This document shows positions 7,084-14,481 of a stretch of DNA of 64,000 nucleotides, piece by piece. Position numbers and translations under genes: made by a program. Positions within the stretch are counted from its first letter, which is position 1. Every line of letters starts with the position of its first letter. This stretch comes from Saccharibacillus sp. CPCC 101409 (lineage in GTDB: Bacteria > Bacillota > Bacilli > Paenibacillales > Paenibacillaceae), in assembly GCF_030518235.1 (NCBI RefSeq), contig NZ_JAULSA010000018.1:1-64000 (forward strand). Reading direction: 5' to 3'. The notes beneath the pieces were generated by a model. It did not search any database. It was not told the origin of the DNA and saw nothing but the letters and a program-made list of their open reading frames with translations.

Positions 7084-9054
7084 ATGCTCGATAATATCAA
7101 AGAGTTCGCATCCGAGTTTTTTGTAACGGGCGACCCGCTCATTTACGGCGCGGACGTATCCATCGTTCTGGCGACGCTCGCGATCGTGTTCGTACTGACG
7201 TACTTCAAAAAATGGGGCTGGCTCTGGAGAAACTGGCTGACGACCGTCGATCACAAGAAGATCGGCATCATGTACATTCTGGCCGCGATCGTCATGCTGT
7301 TCCGCGGCGGCGTCGATGCCGTCATGATGCGGACGCAGCTCGCTTTTCCGGATCTGAATTTCCTGGAACCGGAGCACTACAACCAGATCTTTACAACGCA
7401 CGGCGTCGTCATGATCTTCTTCATGGCCATGCCGCTGATGTTCGGTTTGTTCAATATCGTCGTGCCGCTGCAGATCGGCGCGCGCGACGTCGCGTTCCCG
7501 TTCCTGAACTCGCTCAGCTTCTGGCTGTTCTTTGTCGGAGCGATGCTGTTCAACCTGTCGTTCGTCATCGGCGGTTCGCCTGACGCCGGCTGGCTCGCTT
7601 ATCCGCCGCTCTCGGGCACGCAGTTCAACCCGGGCGTCGGACAGAACTTCTATATCTGGGGGATTCAGATCTCCGGTATCGGCTCGCTCGCGTCCGGTAT
7701 CAACTTTATCGTTACGATCCTCAAGATGCGCGCTCCGGGCATGACGATGATGAAAATGCCGATGTTTACCTGGTCGGTATTCGCGTCTTCGACGACGATC
7801 ATCTTCGCATTCCCGATTCTCGCCATCACCATGCTGCTGCTGTTTATGGACCGCTTCTTCGGCGCCCATTTCTTCACGCTCGACGGCGGCGGCAATCCGA
7901 TGATGTATATCAATCTCATCTGGATGTGGGGTCACCCGGAAGTGTATATCGTCGTTCTGCCGGCCTTCGGCGTCTTCTCGGAAACGGTGGCGACCTTCGC
8001 GAGAAAACGGTTGTTCGGCTACGCTTCGATGGTATTCGCCATGGTCATCATCAGTATCATCTCGTTCTTCACCTGGGCTCACCACTTCTTTACGATGGGT
8101 TCCGGCGCGAACGTCAATGCGTTCTTCGCGGTGACGACGATGATTATCGCGATCCCGACCGGCGTCAAGATCTTCAACTGGCTGTTCACCATGTATAAGG
8201 GACGGATTTCGTTCCCGACTCCGATGATGTGGACGATCGCGTTTATTCCGGCGTTCGTTGTCGGCGGCATGACCGGCGTTATGCTGTCGGTCGCTCCGGC
8301 GGACTTCCAGTTCCACAACAGTTACTTCCTGATCGCCCACTTCCACCAGGTGCTGATCGGCGGCGTCGTATTCGGTTACTTCGCGGGCCTGTACTACTGG
8401 TGGCCGAAGATGTTCGGCTTCAAGCTGAACGAATACCTCGGCAAATGGGCATTCTGGTTCTGGAACATCGGTTTCTACGTCTGCTTCATGCCGCAGTACC
8501 TGGTCGGCCTCGACGGCATGACCCGCCGGATCAGCGTATTCAGCGATCCGGACTGGACGGGCCTGAACGTCGTTTCGACGATCGGCGCTTATATCATGGG
8601 TATCGCCTTCCTGTTCCAGGTGGCGCAGATCGGCTACAGCATCTTCCGTCACGAAAAAGATACGACGGGCGATATCTGGGATGCCCGCACCCTGGAATGG
8701 TCCACGCCTTCGCCGGCTCCGGAGTACAACTTTGCGGTTATCCCGCAGGTACACAGCCGCGACGAATGGTGGGAAGAAAAAGAACGCCGTGCGAGAGGCG
8801 AACAGCCTGCTCAGTACGGCCCGATCGAACCGATCCACATGCCGAAAAACTCGGCTATCCCGGCGATCATGGGCGCATGCTGGTTTATCGCCGGCTTCGG
8901 GCTCGTGTTCCACTGGCTGTTCTTCGCTATCCCGGGTCTGATCGGCGTATTCATTTGCATGTTCGCTCGTTCGTTCAGCGCTCACAAAGCGGAATACTAC
9001 ATTCCGGCTGAAGAAGTCGAACGTACCGAAGCGACGTTAAGGGGGTCGGTATAA
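7084..9054 (+). CDS. qoxB: Quinol oxidase subunit I (heme-copper catalytic subunit)
   Basis: A 656-residue catalytic subunit carrying the low-spin heme and the heme-CuB centre where oxygen is reduced and protons are pumped. Visible motifs: heme ligand His in FTTHGVVMIFFM; the CuB His and cross-linked Tyr in WMWGHPEVYI; the His pair in FTWAHHFFT; and the heme His pair in IAHFHQVLIGG. The length and the extra N- and C-terminal helices fit QoxB/CyoB. The start follows AAGGAG. Its TAA overlaps the ATG of qoxC by one base, implying coupled translation. Confidence 0.97.
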   Translation: MLDNIKEFASEFFVTGDPLIYGADVSIVLATLAIVFVLTYFKKWGWLWRNWLTTVDHKKIGIMYILAAIVMLFRGGVDAVMMRTQLAFPDLNFLEPEHYNQIFTTHGVVMIFFMAMPLMFGLFNIVVPLQIGARDVAFPFLNSLSFWLFFVGAMLFNLSFVIGGSPDAGWLAYPPLSGTQFNPGVGQNFYIWGIQISGIGSLASGINFIVTILKMRAPGMTMMKMPMFTWSVFASSTTIIFAFPILAITMLLLFMDRFFGAHFFTLDGGGNPMMYINLIWMWGHPEVYIVVLPAFGVFSETVATFARKRLFGYASMVFAMVIISIISFFTWAHHFFTMGSGANVNAFFAVTTMIIAIPTGVKIFNWLFTMYKGRISFPTPMMWTIAFIPAFVVGGMTGVMLSVAPADFQFHNSYFLIAHFHQVLIGGVVFGYFAGLYYWWPKMFGFKLNEYLGKWAFWFWNIGFYVCFMPQYLVGLDGMTRRISVFSDPDWTGLNVVSTIGAYIMGIAFLFQVAQIGYSIFRHEKDTTGDIWDARTLEWSTPSPAPEYNFAVIPQVHSRDEWWEEKERRARGEQPAQYGPIEPIHMPKNSAIPAIMGACWFIAGFGLVFHWLFFAIPGLIGVFICMFARSFSAHKAEYYIPAEEVERTEATLRGSV

Positions 9055-9671
9055 TGGCACAGTCTCCGGCGCATGGCGCGGACCATCACGATCATCACGC
9101 TGCGGGTCACCACGACCCGCAGGATCTGAAATTACTCGGTTTCTGGATTTTCCTTGTAACCGACGTCCTGATGTTCTCGACGTTGTTTGCAACATTTATC
9201 GTTCTGCGCGGCGGTACGGACGGCGGTCCGACCGGCGCGGAACTGCTTGAAATCAACGGGATCATCATCTCGACGTTCCTGCTCCTGACAAGCAGCTTCA
9301 CCAGCGGTCTGGCCGTTCTGGCGATGCACCAGAACAAAGTTCAGCAGATGATTATCTGGCTGATCGTTACCGGACTGTTGGGCGCGGGCTTTATCGGGCT
9401 CGAACTTAACGAGTTCCTGCACCTGATCCATGAAGGCGCGACGCTGCAAACCAGCGCGTTCTGGTCTTCGTTCTTCACTCTGGTCGGCACCCACGGTGTC
9501 CACGTTACGGTGGGTCTGTTCTGGATGATCGCAATTATTATCCAGATCGTGCGCCGCGGCCTGAACTCGGATACGAAGGGCAAGATTACGGTATTCAGCT
9601 TGTACTGGCACTTCCTGGACGCGGTCTGGATCTTCCTGCTCTCGATCGTGTACCTGATGGAGGTGATGTAA
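9054..9671 (+). CDS. qoxC: Quinol oxidase subunit III
   Basis: A 205-residue integral membrane subunit III with a His-rich N-terminus (HGADHHDHHAAGHHDPQ) and five hydrophobic helices. It carries the family pattern WSSFFTLVGTHGVHVTVGLFW and the terminal WHFLDAVWIFLL. Subunit III stabilises the catalytic core. Translation is coupled to qoxB by the TAATG overlap, and the stop is one base from the qoxD start. Confidence 0.95.
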   Translation: MAQSPAHGADHHDHHAAGHHDPQDLKLLGFWIFLVTDVLMFSTLFATFIVLRGGTDGGPTGAELLEINGIIISTFLLLTSSFTSGLAVLAMHQNKVQQMIIWLIVTGLLGAGFIGLELNEFLHLIHEGATLQTSAFWSSFFTLVGTHGVHVTVGLFWMIAIIIQIVRRGLNSDTKGKITVFSLYWHFLDAVWIFLLSIVYLMEVM

Positions 9672-9672
9672 G

Positions 9673-10017
9673 ATGGCGGATCACAACAACGCGCACAACA
9701 GCCACGGCGGGGAACGTCACGAGCACGGCTCGCTCAAGTCCTACATTATCGGCTATATCATTTCGATCGTGCTGACGATTATTCCGCTCGTTGTCGTAAT
9801 GAACCATATGATGGAACGCACGGGCACCATTATCGTTATCATGGTAACGGCGACGCTGCAGTTCCTGGTACAGCTCATCTTCTTCATGCACGTCCGCGAC
9901 GGCGAACAGCCTCGCTGGAACGCGATTACGCTGGTCTTCGGTATTCTGATCCTGCTGACGATCGTGGTCGGTTCGATCTGGATTATGGGGAATAATGCGA
10001 TCGGGATGAAGATGTAG
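9673..10017 (+). CDS. qoxD: Quinol oxidase subunit IV
   Basis: A 114-residue subunit with a His-rich polar N-terminus and three hydrophobic helices, including the motif QFLVQLIFFMHV typical of QoxD/CyoD. This subunit helps assemble subunit I with CuB. Last gene of the operon; a strong terminator begins 16 bases after the stop. Confidence 0.93.
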   Translation: MADHNNAHNSHGGERHEHGSLKSYIIGYIISIVLTIIPLVVVMNHMMERTGTIIVIMVTATLQFLVQLIFFMHVRDGEQPRWNAITLVFGILILLTIVVGSIWIMGNNAIGMKM

Positions 10018-10032
10018 AGAATTTGGTTATAC

Positions 10033-10062
10033 AAAAAGAGCCCGCTTCGGCGGGCTTTTTGT
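10033..10062 (+). terminator. Intrinsic terminator of qoxABCD
   Basis: Stem AGCCCGC-TTCG-GCGGGCT flanked by an A-run and a T-run, so it could work in both directions. A near-duplicate sits at 10263-10289. Confidence 0.9.
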
Positions 10063-10097
10063 ATGTGGAGAAGATCCTATTCGATAGAAAAGTCGTG

Positions 10098-10225
10098 CGG
10101 GCTGCGGGAGAAATTCGTTTCGGTCGCGTGTTGAAATCGGGAAGAGTCTGATTGGATTATAAGTGGGATCTTCCCGATTTCAAAGGCGAACGCTATCGCT
10201 CCTACACTGAATTTCTCCCTCCGCT
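10098..10225 (-). repeat. Nested inverted-repeat element, copy 2 (reversed)
   Basis: Same element as 3532-3654 in the opposite orientation. Conserved words are CGGTCGCGTGTTGAAA and TTTCAAAGGCGAACG. The outer arms are GGGAGAAATTC/GAATTTCTCCC here, against GGGAGGGATTCG/CGATTCCCTCCC in copy 1. The inner arms are AATCGGGAAGA/TCTTCCCGATT here, against AACC.GGAAATT/AATTTCC.GGTT. Both arms changed together, which keeps the pairing. Two near-identical terminators flank it. Confidence 0.75.
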
Positions 10226-10262
10226 TGTTCAACTTTTCGCTCAATCCACTTTCTCAACATCG

Positions 10263-10289
10263 GAGCCCGCCTGTGCGGGCTCTTTTTTT
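10263..10289 (+). terminator. Second terminator-like hairpin after qox
   Basis: GAGCCCGC-CTGT-GCGGGCTC followed by seven T and GTAT. It repeats the stem of the qoxD terminator, on the other side of the repeat element, with no gene between. It is oriented plus and so does not serve the GH43 gene. Confidence 0.75.
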
Positions 10290-10384
10290 GTATAAGCAAA
10301 TGGTGTGGGCGAGGGAAGGGCGAGAGATAAAGGTCAAATATCAAAGATTAAAAGCTCACATAGAAAAAAATCAAAAGACAAAGT

Positions 10385-11875
10385 CTAAATATACGCACAC
10401 TCGAAGACGGTAAACTCGGCTTGGGAGTCCCGGCCGACGGCATAGAGACCGATCAGGACACCGGTGAAACCGCCGGCGACTTCGGAGGACAGGTAGCGGG
10501 TCTGGGCGGTGCCCAGAGGAAATTCGACGCCGTCGATCACGGCGAAGAAGTGGTAGCGTTCATGGCCGGAACGGATTAAAAGCTTGACGCTATCGCCGGG
10601 AAGGGCGGTTTGGTGTTCGACGGACTTGATGTCGCCGACGTTCAGGCGGGTGATCGCCCGGATGCCGGTTGCGTCTCTGCGGATTGCCAGGTCGTAGTGA
10701 TGGTTCTCGTCCATATACAGGGTCAGACCGGCTTCGCCGGTTCCGGTCAAAGAAACTTCGCAGCTTATCGTCGCGTCGAAGTCTTTTTGCCGGATGCCGA
10801 TAAAGGTCGGGGAAGCGGGCGTGTCTAGTGTGACTTCGGTGCCTGTCAGTGTCGCTTTTCCGTGTGCCAGCCGGTAATTCGCCGCGGACGGATGACGCAG
10901 ATAGCACCAGTCCAGATTCCAGTCGGTATTTTCGAACGTCTCGCTTTTCTTGACCCGCTGCAAGGTGGTGTCGGGGATGCGGTCGGTGTTGAAGCCGGTC
11001 AGCGTGATCCCGTCGTGTCCCGCCGTAAACCAGCCGTCTTCGCCGAATGTAACCGGGGTCAGGAACACTTCGCGTCCCAGATGGTGGTAGGTCAGCCAGC
11101 GGCCGATCTGGCGGAAGCCCAGATGCAGCATCCACCAATTGCCTTCGCCGTCTTGGACCAGATCGCCGTGGCCGACACCCTGCAGCTCGTAGCCGCCCAG
11201 ATTGCGGTTGGTGAGCACGGGATTGGACGCATACGACTCGAACGGGCCGTGCAGCGATTCGCTGCGCGCGTAGATGACCATATGGCCGTATTCGGTGCCG
11301 CCTTCCGCGGCCATCAGGTAATACCGGCCGTCGATCTTGTACATATGCGGGCTTTCCAGATAGCGGCCGCCGGTTCCCTGCCAGATCGAGCGGCTCGGCG
11401 AGAGTTTGGTTCCCGTTTCGATATTCAGCTCGCACTGGATCACGCCGCCGACCCCGTCGTCGTCAAGACCGTTGCTCATGAAGAACGCCCGGCCGTTTTC
11501 GAAATACAAATCCGGATCGATGCCGCCCTGGTCCACGTATACCGGTTCGGACCATTCGCCGTAAATATCGTCGGTCCAGACATAGAAATTCTGGCGCGTG
11601 GTGTCGTTGGTCGTCGTCATATAGAAGCGTCCGTCTTGATGCCGGATCGTCGGAGCGAATACGCCGCCGGAACTGTTCACGCCGCTCAGCCGGACCTGGC
11701 TTTCGCGCGTCAAACAGTGGCCGATCTGCGTCCAATTGACCAGGTCTTTGCTTTCGAACAGCGGAACCCCGGGGAAGTATTGAAAAGAACTGCAAACGAG
11801 GTAATACGTATCTTCGACCTTGCAGACGCTGGGATCGGGATAAAAACCTTTGATTACGGGATTGCTGTATTTCAT
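10385..11875 (-). CDS. GH43 beta-xylosidase / alpha-L-arabinofuranosidase
   Basis: Inverting GH43 enzyme that trims xylo-oligosaccharides, feeding xylose to XylA/XylB. From the ATG at 11875 it is 496 residues; a longer frame to 11935 lacks a ribosome site, whereas GAGGTG precedes 11875. The five-bladed propeller residues are visible: base Asp in KGFYPDPSV, pKa-modulating Asp in GGIDPDLYF and acid Glu in YLLMAAEGG. The C-terminal third is a concanavalin-like beta-sandwich (XynB type). No signal peptide, so it is intracellular. It is divergent from the ArsR-type regulator and esterase genes, which may act on the same substrate. Confidence 0.93.
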   Translation of the reverse strand: MKYSNPVIKGFYPDPSVCKVEDTYYLVCSSFQYFPGVPLFESKDLVNWTQIGHCLTRESQVRLSGVNSSGGVFAPTIRHQDGRFYMTTTNDTTRQNFYVWTDDIYGEWSEPVYVDQGGIDPDLYFENGRAFFMSNGLDDDGVGGVIQCELNIETGTKLSPSRSIWQGTGGRYLESPHMYKIDGRYYLMAAEGGTEYGHMVIYARSESLHGPFESYASNPVLTNRNLGGYELQGVGHGDLVQDGEGNWWMLHLGFRQIGRWLTYHHLGREVFLTPVTFGEDGWFTAGHDGITLTGFNTDRIPDTTLQRVKKSETFENTDWNLDWCYLRHPSAANYRLAHGKATLTGTEVTLDTPASPTFIGIRQKDFDATISCEVSLTGTGEAGLTLYMDENHHYDLAIRRDATGIRAITRLNVGDIKSVEHQTALPGDSVKLLIRSGHERYHFFAVIDGVEFPLGTAQTRYLSSEVAGGFTGVLIGLYAVGRDSQAEFTVFECAYI

Positions 11876-11935
11876 ATCGCACCTCTTCTTGAATTCGCAT
11901 TTTTGTGAATCGTGTATATTATGACCGCTATGCAA

Positions 11936-11964
11936 ATTAAACCGTACTCCAAAACGGCTTACAA
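11936..11964 (-). promoter_or_regulatory. Candidate SigA promoter for the GH43 gene
   Basis: On the minus strand TTGTAA, 17 bases, TTTAAT, ending about 60 bases before the GH43 start. The region is shared with the divergent regulator gene. Confidence 0.45.
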
Positions 11965-12012
11965 TATGATAGGGTAGATTCGAAGAGTTAATTCCATTGA
12001 ATTCATATAAAT

Positions 12013-12984
12013 GTGATTTCAGTTAACGGGGTGAAGGAGGCGAACGCGATCAAAACCAACGGGGAAGCCCAATTTATGCCGCTGTACGAAGCGCTGGCGA
12101 GCGAAGTCAGATGGAGCATGATGAATCTGCTGTCCGCGGGCGAGCTGAATGTCAAAGACATTGCGGCGCAAATGAAGCTCAGTCCGTCCATCGTCACGAT
12201 GCATATCCGCAAGCTCGAACAGGCGGGACTGATCGGCAGCCGCCGCGTGCGATTGAACGGCGGAACGCACAAGATGTGTTTTCTCAAGCAAAAAAAGATC
12301 GAAATCCAACTGCCTTCCGCCCGCGAAGAAACAAGGGTCCGGGAACAGTCGATCGCGATCGGGCACTATACGGCGTTCGATATTCATCCCACCTGCGGGC
12401 TCGGCACTCCGGAAAAAGAAATCGGCGTCTGGGACGATCCGCGCTACTTTCTCGATCCGGAACGGGTGCAGGCGGCGATTCTGTGGTTCGGTTACGGCTT
12501 TGTCGAATACAAAACGCCGAACTACTTGCTTCCGGAGCAAACCGCCGACGCGATCGAAATTTCGATGGAACTGGCTTCCGAAGCGCCTGGACTGCGGGAC
12601 GACTGGCCGTCGGATATCGGGTTTGCGTTCAACGGCATCCGGCTCGGCACCTGGACCAGTCCGGCGGATTTCGGCCGCGCGGCCCGGGGCAAGTACACGC
12701 CGCTCTGGTGGCACCGCAACGTCAACCAGTACGGACTGCTCAAAACGATCCGCATCGACGCCGCCGGCACGTTTATCGACGGCGAGCGGATATCGGACGT
12801 AACCGTTTCGCGGCTTCGTCTGGAAGAACCGTTCTGGACGCTGCGCTTCGAAGTCGACGAGCAGGCGGACAATGTGGGCGGGCTTACGCTGTACGGAGCA
12901 GGATTCGGCAACCACGATCAGGATATTACGATTCGCGTGCATATCAGCGGCCATCCGGCGAAGCGGGAAGAGGAGAACAGATGA
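12013..12984 (+). CDS. ArsR-type winged-helix regulator with a large C-terminal domain
   Basis: A predicted repressor of the COG4189-like type: an ArsR winged helix (about residues 20-95, with LSPSIVTMHIRKLEQAG as recognition helix) followed by about 220 residues of unrecognised, aromatic-rich, beta-type sequence (WFGYGFVEYKTP, TPLWWHRNVNQYG) that may sense a sugar. No ArsR metal-binding Cys motif is seen. The start is unresolved: the frame opens with GTG at 12013 and has GTG at 12031, but the strong AAGGAGG (12034-12040) sits eight bases before an ATC (12049), and the first ATG is 12076. Its stop overlaps the esterase start (ATGA). Confidence 0.8.
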   Translation: MISVNGVKEANAIKTNGEAQFMPLYEALASEVRWSMMNLLSAGELNVKDIAAQMKLSPSIVTMHIRKLEQAGLIGSRRVRLNGGTHKMCFLKQKKIEIQLPSAREETRVREQSIAIGHYTAFDIHPTCGLGTPEKEIGVWDDPRYFLDPERVQAAILWFGYGFVEYKTPNYLLPEQTADAIEISMELASEAPGLRDDWPSDIGFAFNGIRLGTWTSPADFGRAARGKYTPLWWHRNVNQYGLLKTIRIDAAGTFIDGERISDVTVSRLRLEEPFWTLRFEVDEQADNVGGLTLYGAGFGNHDQDITIRVHISGHPAKREEENR

Positions 12985-14033
12985 AGACATTTAAAGCGAC
13001 GAACGAATCGGTCAAAAAACTCGGCAGAACGCACGAATACCGCGATGCGCTGTGGCTGACGCTGTCGGGCAGCGGAGCGGAGTTTTCGTTTTACGGCACA
13101 AAAGCGGAGATCGTGCTGAAAAGCGACGATATGGCGGGCGGCGTCAATCCGGCGAGAATCGGCATCCTGGTCAACGGAGAACGGGTGGTCGACGAGCGCC
13201 TGGACCGGCCTGTCAAAACGTACACCGTATTCGAAAGCGCCGCCGCGGAGCAGGTTGCGGTGACGGTGATCAAGCTGTCGGAAGCAGCCATGTCGACGGT
13301 CGGCATCGCGGAAATCCGGGTCGAAGCGGAACGGGGAATACAACCGACGCCGCAAAAAAATCGCAGGATCGAGTTTATCGGCGATTCGATCACGTGCGGG
13401 TACGGCGTCGACGACGAATACGAACGGCATTCTTTTTCGACCGCGACCGAAGATGTGACACAGGCGTACGCTTACCGGACTGCCGAAGCCCTTCAAGCCG
13501 ATTACAGCATGGTTTCGTACAGCGGGTACGGCATCATATCGGGCTATACGGAAAACGACGCCAGGCTGCTTACCCATTTGGTGCCGGACTATTACGAGCA
13601 GCTGGCCAAGTCCGAAGGAAAGCTCGACGGCAAGCTGGACCCGCTGAGTATCGACTGGGATTTCGCGCGGTTTGCGCCCGACCTGATCGTGATCAACCTG
13701 GGCACGAACGACGATTCCTACACCAGCGATCATGCGGACCGGCAGGCGGAGTTCGGCAGGCGATACGTCGACTTTTTGAAAACGATCAGACGCCGAAATG
13801 CCGAAGCGCGGATTCTGTGCACGCTCGGCATGATGGGAGATCGGCTTTATCCGGTTGTCGAGCAGGCGGTTCGGGATTATACCGCGCAAACGGGCGACTC
13901 CGGAGTTTCCGCCATGAAGTTCGACGAGCAGCGGGCCGAAGACGGATACGCGGCCGATTATCATCCTTCCCGAAGGACCCACGCCAAAGCGGCGGACCGA
14001 TTGACCCGGCATATCGAACAATTGTGGGGCTGA
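12981..14033 (+). CDS. SGNH-type acetyl esterase (CE2-like)
   Basis: A 350-residue carbohydrate esterase of the CE2 type, which removes acetyl groups from xylan and other polysaccharide fragments. The N-terminal jelly-roll (residues 1-115) is followed by an SGNH hydrolase domain: nucleophile S136 in GDSITCGYG, NLGTND as the oxyanion block and H328 in ADYHPS. There is no signal peptide, so it probably acts on imported acetylated oligosaccharides. The start ATG overlaps the regulator stop and AAGAGGAG precedes it, so the two are translationally coupled. With the divergent GH43 gene it forms a small xylan-debranching locus. Confidence 0.88.
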   Translation: MKTFKATNESVKKLGRTHEYRDALWLTLSGSGAEFSFYGTKAEIVLKSDDMAGGVNPARIGILVNGERVVDERLDRPVKTYTVFESAAAEQVAVTVIKLSEAAMSTVGIAEIRVEAERGIQPTPQKNRRIEFIGDSITCGYGVDDEYERHSFSTATEDVTQAYAYRTAEALQADYSMVSYSGYGIISGYTENDARLLTHLVPDYYEQLAKSEGKLDGKLDPLSIDWDFARFAPDLIVINLGTNDDSYTSDHADRQAEFGRRYVDFLKTIRRRNAEARILCTLGMMGDRLYPVVEQAVRDYTAQTGDSGVSAMKFDEQRAEDGYAADYHPSRRTHAKAADRLTRHIEQLWG

Positions 14034-14055
14034 CCGTTGGCGGGCGGCAGGCCGC

Positions 14056-14481
14056 TTACAAGTTGGGTTTCTCGGCGGCGGCCGGGCGGAATACCCAGAC
14101 TTTGCTCAGGATATAGTTGAGCGCCATGCCCGGAACGGTCACGAGCACTTTGGACATCCAGACGGGCAGGAACAAATTGAGCAGGGCCAGCAGGACGGAG
14201 GTGAGCAGGGCGACGGTCAGGTTGACGACCAGGAAGCGCCCCAGCTCGCCTTTTTGCCTCGGCTGATCGGTCTTGAAGGTCCAGCGCCGGTTCCAATAGT
14301 AGCTGTTGGCCGTGCCGGCCGCGTAGCCGGCCGCCTGGGCGAACGGGCCGATCAGACCCTGAAGCAGGAAAAATACGATAAAATCGACGAGCGTGTTGGA
14401 AACGCCGACGATGGCGAAACGAATCGGTCGGCGCGCCGACGATGCGAGATCCGGCCCGCGCCGCTCTTCCGGCGAATTCAT
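14056..14481 (-). CDS. GtrA-family membrane protein
   Basis: A 141-residue GtrA/DPMS-like protein with four membrane helices and the family pattern RFAIVGVSNTLVDF near the N-terminus and NSYYWNRRWTF in the middle. Members help move or present undecaprenyl-phosphate-linked sugars for cell-envelope glycosylation. Its ATG overlaps the end of the GT39 gene by four bases, so the two are coupled. It is convergent with the esterase, with only 22 bases between stops. Confidence 0.88.
   Translation of the reverse strand: MNSPEERRGPDLASSARRPIRFAIVGVSNTLVDFIVFFLLQGLIGPFAQAAGYAAGTANSYYWNRRWTFKTDQPRQKGELGRFLVVNLTVALLTSVLLALLNLFLPVWMSKVLVTVPGMALNYILSKVWVFRPAAAEKPNL

Noticed and set aside
7081-8985. Antisense 634-codon open frame opposite qoxB
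   Set aside because: His/Asp/Glu/Arg-rich shadow of a membrane protein gene; no family and no start signal.
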